Notes under the pieces: model-generated
The model's input: the letters and a program-made list of their open reading frames with translations, nothing else
Told to the model about the DNA's origin: nothing
Databases searched by the model: none
Position numbers and translations under genes: made by a program
DNA from: Anopheles merus
Taxonomy: Eukaryota > Arthropoda > Insecta > Diptera > Culicidae
DNA length: 64,000 nucleotides
Reading direction: 5' to 3'
Assembly: GCF_017562075.2 (NCBI RefSeq)
Contig: NC_054084.1
Location: 16,568,798-16,632,797, forward strand
Part shown: positions 60,290 to 64,000 of the stretch, in pieces
Numbering within the stretch: position 1 is the first letter of the stretch
How the letters are laid out: the number at the start of each line of letters is the position of its first letter

Positions 60290-63200
60290 ATGGAAACAAA
60301 AGATACAATGATTTGCACCCTTGAAAATGCTGGAATTTCGATACGTCCCGCTGCCACCATTCGCGAAATTCGCCAGCTATACACCAGCGTTGTTGGTGGT
60401 GCTTCTGTCCCGGCAGAGATTGAGGTTAAGAGTACGATGGCCGATACACGTGGAAAACATGCTGAAAACATCAGTGCCCCTGCTCCTCCGGAGGTTGATG
60501 TTAAACGAGCACTTGCCGAAATGGGTGGAGACAACGCAACAAATATTGAAATCGACCAAGGCTCACAGAACGAATCGCATTGTGTAACTCCCGAAGATGA
60601 AGTGGCTTCCCTACGAAAGCGACTTGAAATTCTCGAGCTCCGAGAAAAAATCAAGCAGTTAGAAACACGCAGTAATGAGCCTGTTACACAATCACCAACG
60701 ATAATTAAATTCGAAGAATTTATCGATAAATTTAGTGGTGACAATTCAGACCAAATTGAGCAATGGCTACGTGAATTGGAAAGAGCGTTTCTTCCTTACA
60801 AAATGAATGAAACCACAAAATTCTACAATGCTCGTCGGTTGCTGACGGGTACTGCAGCATTGTTCGTAAAAACAATCGATGTGGAAACATACGCTGAGCT
60901 TAAAGAGGAGCTTCTTAAAACCTTCGCTAAAACTCCGTCAATTGAAAACGTGTACCGGCAATTGAGAACACGTCGGCTTTCCCGCAATGAGTCAGTAGCA
61001 AGATATGTTTTAGAAATGAAACAAATAGCCGGAGATGAAATCGTCGAGGAAGAATTGATCAACATAATAATTGATGGTATTGGTGATCCCATAAACACCG
61101 CTGCTATACGTTATTCAGCCAAATCCGTCGAAGAACTTCAACAAATGCTGAAAAAATACGAGATGATACGCCCTCAACAGAACTCAGTACAACGAGTGAA
61201 CATCGCTTCATCGTCGACGTCCCCCCGTAATGTTTCTGTGGTCAAGAACAAGAACGCCATAGAAGAAATCCGTTGCTACAATTGCTCCAAAATCGGTCAC
61301 TACCAAAGTTCCTGCCCTTCCCCTCGACGACCTGCAGGATCCTGTTTTTTGTGCCATCAAATGGGTCACAGTTATCAGAACTGCCCTAATCGGGTGAAGA
61401 ACACTTCTGCTGCTATCACTACACAGGACAGGGAAATTGTAAATTCAGAACAAGAGGTAAGTGTTGCATTTGATATTGATAATGAGCATCAGAGTAGTGT
61501 TTCACAAGTGTGTTCTCTTTTTGATACCGGCAGCCCGAGGAGCTTTATTAGCAAATCGATAGTACCAATGATGTTTCTTGATCGAGCATGTAATTCTGGA
61601 TATAGAGGACTAGGAAATACACATTTAACATCGCTTGGCCAAGTAAAATGCCGTCTAAGGTTCCGAAACAAAATAGTAATACATACCCTCATTATTTTAC
61701 CAGAAGAAGAAATTGCATGGCCAATAATTGCAGGTAGAGATTTATTGGAAAAATTAAATGTGTATTTGTGTGAATTACCATATCAATATTCTGCCAAGGC
61801 ATTAATGAAAATAAACAGAAAAACACAAATCATACCAGAACCACTTGTGATTTCACGGCTGCGCTCATTTCATATTTTTAAAGATTCCTCAACGAATTGG
61901 GTTGAACATAAAGATTGTCCCGTTGTAATGAATGCTGTGTCCTCTGATGACGTTCCCTCGAAAACTTCGGTGAATCTATTTCAAACGGACATTTGTGTCA
62001 CGTATGGTACTCTCTCGAAAGAAATCGGTAATCGTCGGCAGTCTAGTAGTTACGAAGACTTGAACACAACATTTGAAGAAATGTGTGCTATTTGCATGGT
62101 AGAACCTAACGACAAGCTAAACATAAGTTCACATCTAAAGCCACATGAAATTGAAATAGTAAAAACAATAATATCGGAAAATTACACTCTTTATCCTTGT
62201 AGTAAAATTGAACAAACAGGTCATGCGATGAAAATAAGTTTGATTCACGACACTCCCATTTATAGCAAACCGAGAAGGCTATCCATCGCCGAACGAAACC
62301 AAGTTAGAAATATAGTTGATGATCTTTTACAAAAAGGTATAATCCGTCCCAGCAGCTCTCCCTATGCCTCCGCACTTGTCTTAGTCCGGAAGAAGAACGG
62401 TGAAATCCGAAAATGTGTAGATTATCGGCCCTTAAACAAAATAACTGTTAGAGATAATTACCCTCTGCCTCTTATTGATACGTGTCTTGAACACTTAGGC
62501 AGTAAGCGATTTTTCACCTTGATGGATTTGAAGAGTGGATTTCACCAGATAGATATGCATGAGGATTCGATAAAGTTTACGTCTTTTGTAACCCCAGACG
62601 GACAGTTCGAATATGTTAAAATGCCTTTCGGACTGAAAAACGCTCCTGCCCAATTTCAGCGATTTATAAATCATGTGTTGCATAAGTTTATAGCCAGTGG
62701 ACAGCTTGTGGTATATTTGGATGACATTATTATTGCATCTGTCGATCTAGAGGATCATTTGTGCATACTTGGTGACGTATTAAGAACATTGCGAAATAAT
62801 GGTCTTGAACTTCGAATGGATAAATGTAAATTTGTATATGAGGAGTTAGACTATCTAGGATATCGTGCCAATCCAAAAGGTATTCGTCCAAGTGATCAAC
62901 ATATTCAGGCCATTCAAAATTATCCTGTACCTAGGAACATAAAGGAAGTTCAGCGTTGTTTGGGCCTTTTCTCTTATTTCCGTAGATTTGTGTCTTCGTT
63001 TTCAACCATAGCTAAACCACTTAGTAATTTGTTAAAGGATAAAGCAATGTTCGTATTTAATGATTCTTGTCTACGTGCATTCAATACTTTGAGAGACAAG
63101 CTGATTAACTCCCCTGTTCTAGCAATTTATAATCCGTCTCGCGAAACAGAACTCCATTGCGATGCGAGTGCGGTAGGTTTTGGCTCAGTCCTACTTCAAA

Positions 63201-64000
63201 AACAAGAAGATGGTAAACTGCATCCGATAGCATATTTTTCGAAGACTGCTTCTTCAGATGAAGCTAAACTTCATAGTTATGAGTTGGAAACACTCTCAAT
63301 AATTTATGCCTTAAAACGATTCCACACATATTTACATGGTATTCCTTTCAAAATTATAACTGATTGTAATTCTTTGGTAGAGACTTTAAAGAACCGCAAC
63401 TCTTCTGCTAAAATAGCCCGATGGTCTTTGTTCTTAGAAGATTACAATTATTCAATATCCCATCGCCCAGGCAGCTCAATGAGCCATGTAGATGCCTTGA
63501 GCCGAAAACAAGTAGGTGCTATCACAGACGATATCGATATTGACCGACAATTGAGGATTGCTCAATCCCGAGACCCTATTGTAGAGGAGCTGAAAATGAA
63601 ACTGAAATTAGAACCAGTTGAAGGATTCGTATTGGAAAACGGCGTGATTTATAAAATTTCACCTTCAGGTAAAAAACTATTTTTTGTACCCAATGAATTG
63701 ATAAATAATATTATTCGAAATGCTCATGAAAAGCTAGGTCATTTAGGAGTGAAGAAATGCTGTTGTTCTATAAGCAGTCAATATTGGTTTCCTCAGATGA
63801 AAATGCGCGTACACAATTTTGTACGCAATTGTTTGAAATGCATTGTTTATTCTGCACCAGCACGAAAAAATTTACGCAATTTGCATAGTATTCCAAAGGT
63901 TCCTGTTCCATTTGATACTTTACATATTGATCATTTAGGCCCATTACCATCGATAAAATCACAAAAAAAATTTATTCTTGTAGTAATAGACTCATTCACA
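60290..64000 (+). CDS. Gag-Pol polyprotein of a Ty3/Gypsy retrotransposon, 3' truncated by the window
   Basis: One open frame of 1237 codons from ATG 60290 to the window end. Residues about 140-300 resemble a retrotransposon Gag domain. Two CX2CX4HX4C zinc knuckles lie at 329-342 and 352-365. The protease catalytic DTG begins at 412, with GRDLLE downstream. Reverse transcriptase has the first catalytic Asp in LMDLKSGFHQI (D746), then MPFGLKNAPAQF, then YLDD at 809-812. RNase H follows with CDASAVGFGSVL (D958). The integrase zinc-binding HHCC has H1146, H1151, C1181 and C1184, and the core begins with the Asp in IDHLGPL (D1214); its other catalytic residues lie beyond the window. Gag and Pol are fused in one frame with no frameshift signal needed. 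The first ATG after the primer-binding site was chosen. No premature stop was found on manual translation. Confidence 0.93.
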   Translation, partial: METKDTMICTLENAGISIRPAATIREIRQLYTSVVGGASVPAEIEVKSTMADTRGKHAENISAPAPPEVDVKRALAEMGGDNATNIEIDQGSQNESHCVTPEDEVASLRKRLEILELREKIKQLETRSNEPVTQSPTIIKFEEFIDKFSGDNSDQIEQWLRELERAFLPYKMNETTKFYNARRLLTGTAALFVKTIDVETYAELKEELLKTFAKTPSIENVYRQLRTRRLSRNESVARYVLEMKQIAGDEIVEEELINIIIDGIGDPINTAAIRYSAKSVEELQQMLKKYEMIRPQQNSVQRVNIASSSTSPRNVSVVKNKNAIEEIRCYNCSKIGHYQSSCPSPRRPAGSCFLCHQMGHSYQNCPNRVKNTSAAITTQDREIVNSEQEVSVAFDIDNEHQSSVSQVCSLFDTGSPRSFISKSIVPMMFLDRACNSGYRGLGNTHLTSLGQVKCRLRFRNKIVIHTLIILPEEEIAWPIIAGRDLLEKLNVYLCELPYQYSAKALMKINRKTQIIPEPLVISRLRSFHIFKDSSTNWVEHKDCPVVMNAVSSDDVPSKTSVNLFQTDICVTYGTLSKEIGNRRQSSSYEDLNTTFEEMCAICMVEPNDKLNISSHLKPHEIEIVKTIISENYTLYPCSKIEQTGHAMKISLIHDTPIYSKPRRLSIAERNQVRNIVDDLLQKGIIRPSSSPYASALVLVRKKNGEIRKCVDYRPLNKITVRDNYPLPLIDTCLEHLGSKRFFTLMDLKSGFHQIDMHEDSIKFTSFVTPDGQFEYVKMPFGLKNAPAQFQRFINHVLHKFIASGQLVVYLDDIIIASVDLEDHLCILGDVLRTLRNNGLELRMDKCKFVYEELDYLGYRANPKGIRPSDQHIQAIQNYPVPRNIKEVQRCLGLFSYFRRFVSSFSTIAKPLSNLLKDKAMFVFNDSCLRAFNTLRDKLINSPVLAIYNPSRETELHCDASAVGFGSVLLQKQEDGKLHPIAYFSKTASSDEAKLHSYELETLSIIYALKRFHTYLHGIPFKIITDCNSLVETLKNRNSSAKIARWSLFLEDYNYSISHRPGSSMSHVDALSRKQVGAITDDIDIDRQLRIAQSRDPIVEELKMKLKLEPVEGFVLENGVIYKISPSGKKLFFVPNELINNIIRNAHEKLGHLGVKKCCCSISSQYWFPQMKMRVHNFVRNCLKCIVYSAPARKNLRNLHSIPKVPVPFDTLHIDHLGPLPSIKSQKKFILVVIDSFT

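Larger units (their letters stand above)
60035..64000 (+). mobile_element. Ty3/Gypsy LTR retrotransposon, 5' part (runs off window)
   Basis: Seen in order: a candidate 5' LTR, a primer-binding site resembling the complement of the tRNA-Leu 3' end, a 39-base leader and a single Gag-Pol frame with zinc knuckles, protease, reverse transcriptase, RNase H and the start of integrase. RNase H followed by integrase and a YLDD catalytic motif place it in Ty3/Gypsy (Metaviridae). A tRNA-Leu primer would suit the mdg3 lineage, but that is a guess. No stop or frameshift interrupts 1237 codons, so the copy may be recent. The 3' LTR lies outside the window, so age and target-site duplication cannot be assessed. 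Confidence 0.9.

Overview
This window looks like insect nuclear DNA, most likely from a mosquito and probably Anopheles; that is inferred from overall character and could not be tested by a search. The evidence is long gene-free spacers, many short (CA)n and (GT)n tracts, a 75-base in-frame intron, a tRNA-derived SINE family, many small TA-flanked or TTAA-flanked inverted-repeat elements, decayed LINEs and a Ty3/Gypsy LTR element. No bacterial operons, rRNA genes, functional tRNA genes or CRISPR arrays were seen.

Only one convincing host gene is present, at 37652-40693 on the plus strand. It encodes a dynein heavy chain-like protein of about 988 residues after removal of one short intron. It matches the tail and the first part of the linker of an axonemal dynein heavy chain, then stops. 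The AAA motor, stalk and microtubule-binding domain are absent from the protein and were not found downstream. The stop is followed after 171 bases by an AATAAA inside a possible tiny TTAA-flanked element.

The right edge (60035-64000) holds the 5' part of a Ty3/Gypsy LTR retrotransposon: a candidate 216-base LTR, a candidate tRNA-Leu primer-binding site, and one uninterrupted Gag-Pol frame of at least 1237 codons that runs off the window. The coding region looks intact, so the copy may be young. Two other reverse transcriptase copies are clearly dead: a LINE fragment at 31951-32450 and a Jockey-like LINE at 50261-51480.

Six copies of one tRNA-like SINE family were recognised (15.6, 22.3, 29.8, 32.7, 47.1 and 58.0 kb). 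One has an exact 12-base target-site duplication. Inverted-repeat elements are the other main theme: a TTAA-flanked one (4208-5227), a 625-base near-palindrome (8056-8680), a TIR element (11855-12403), two TA-flanked elements abutting across one shared TA (18603-18850 and 18849-20260), a relative of the first of these (44244-44452), a TA-flanked element (53497-54541) and an element made of GACTCCGGA-like repeats (48734-49371). Several reiterate their own terminal motif internally.

The remaining sequence is spacer or intron-like DNA with microsatellites, a degenerate 30-base minisatellite (14865-15185) and strand-asymmetric A-rich tracts. It may belong to introns of a larger gene whose exons lie outside the window, but nothing here proves that.
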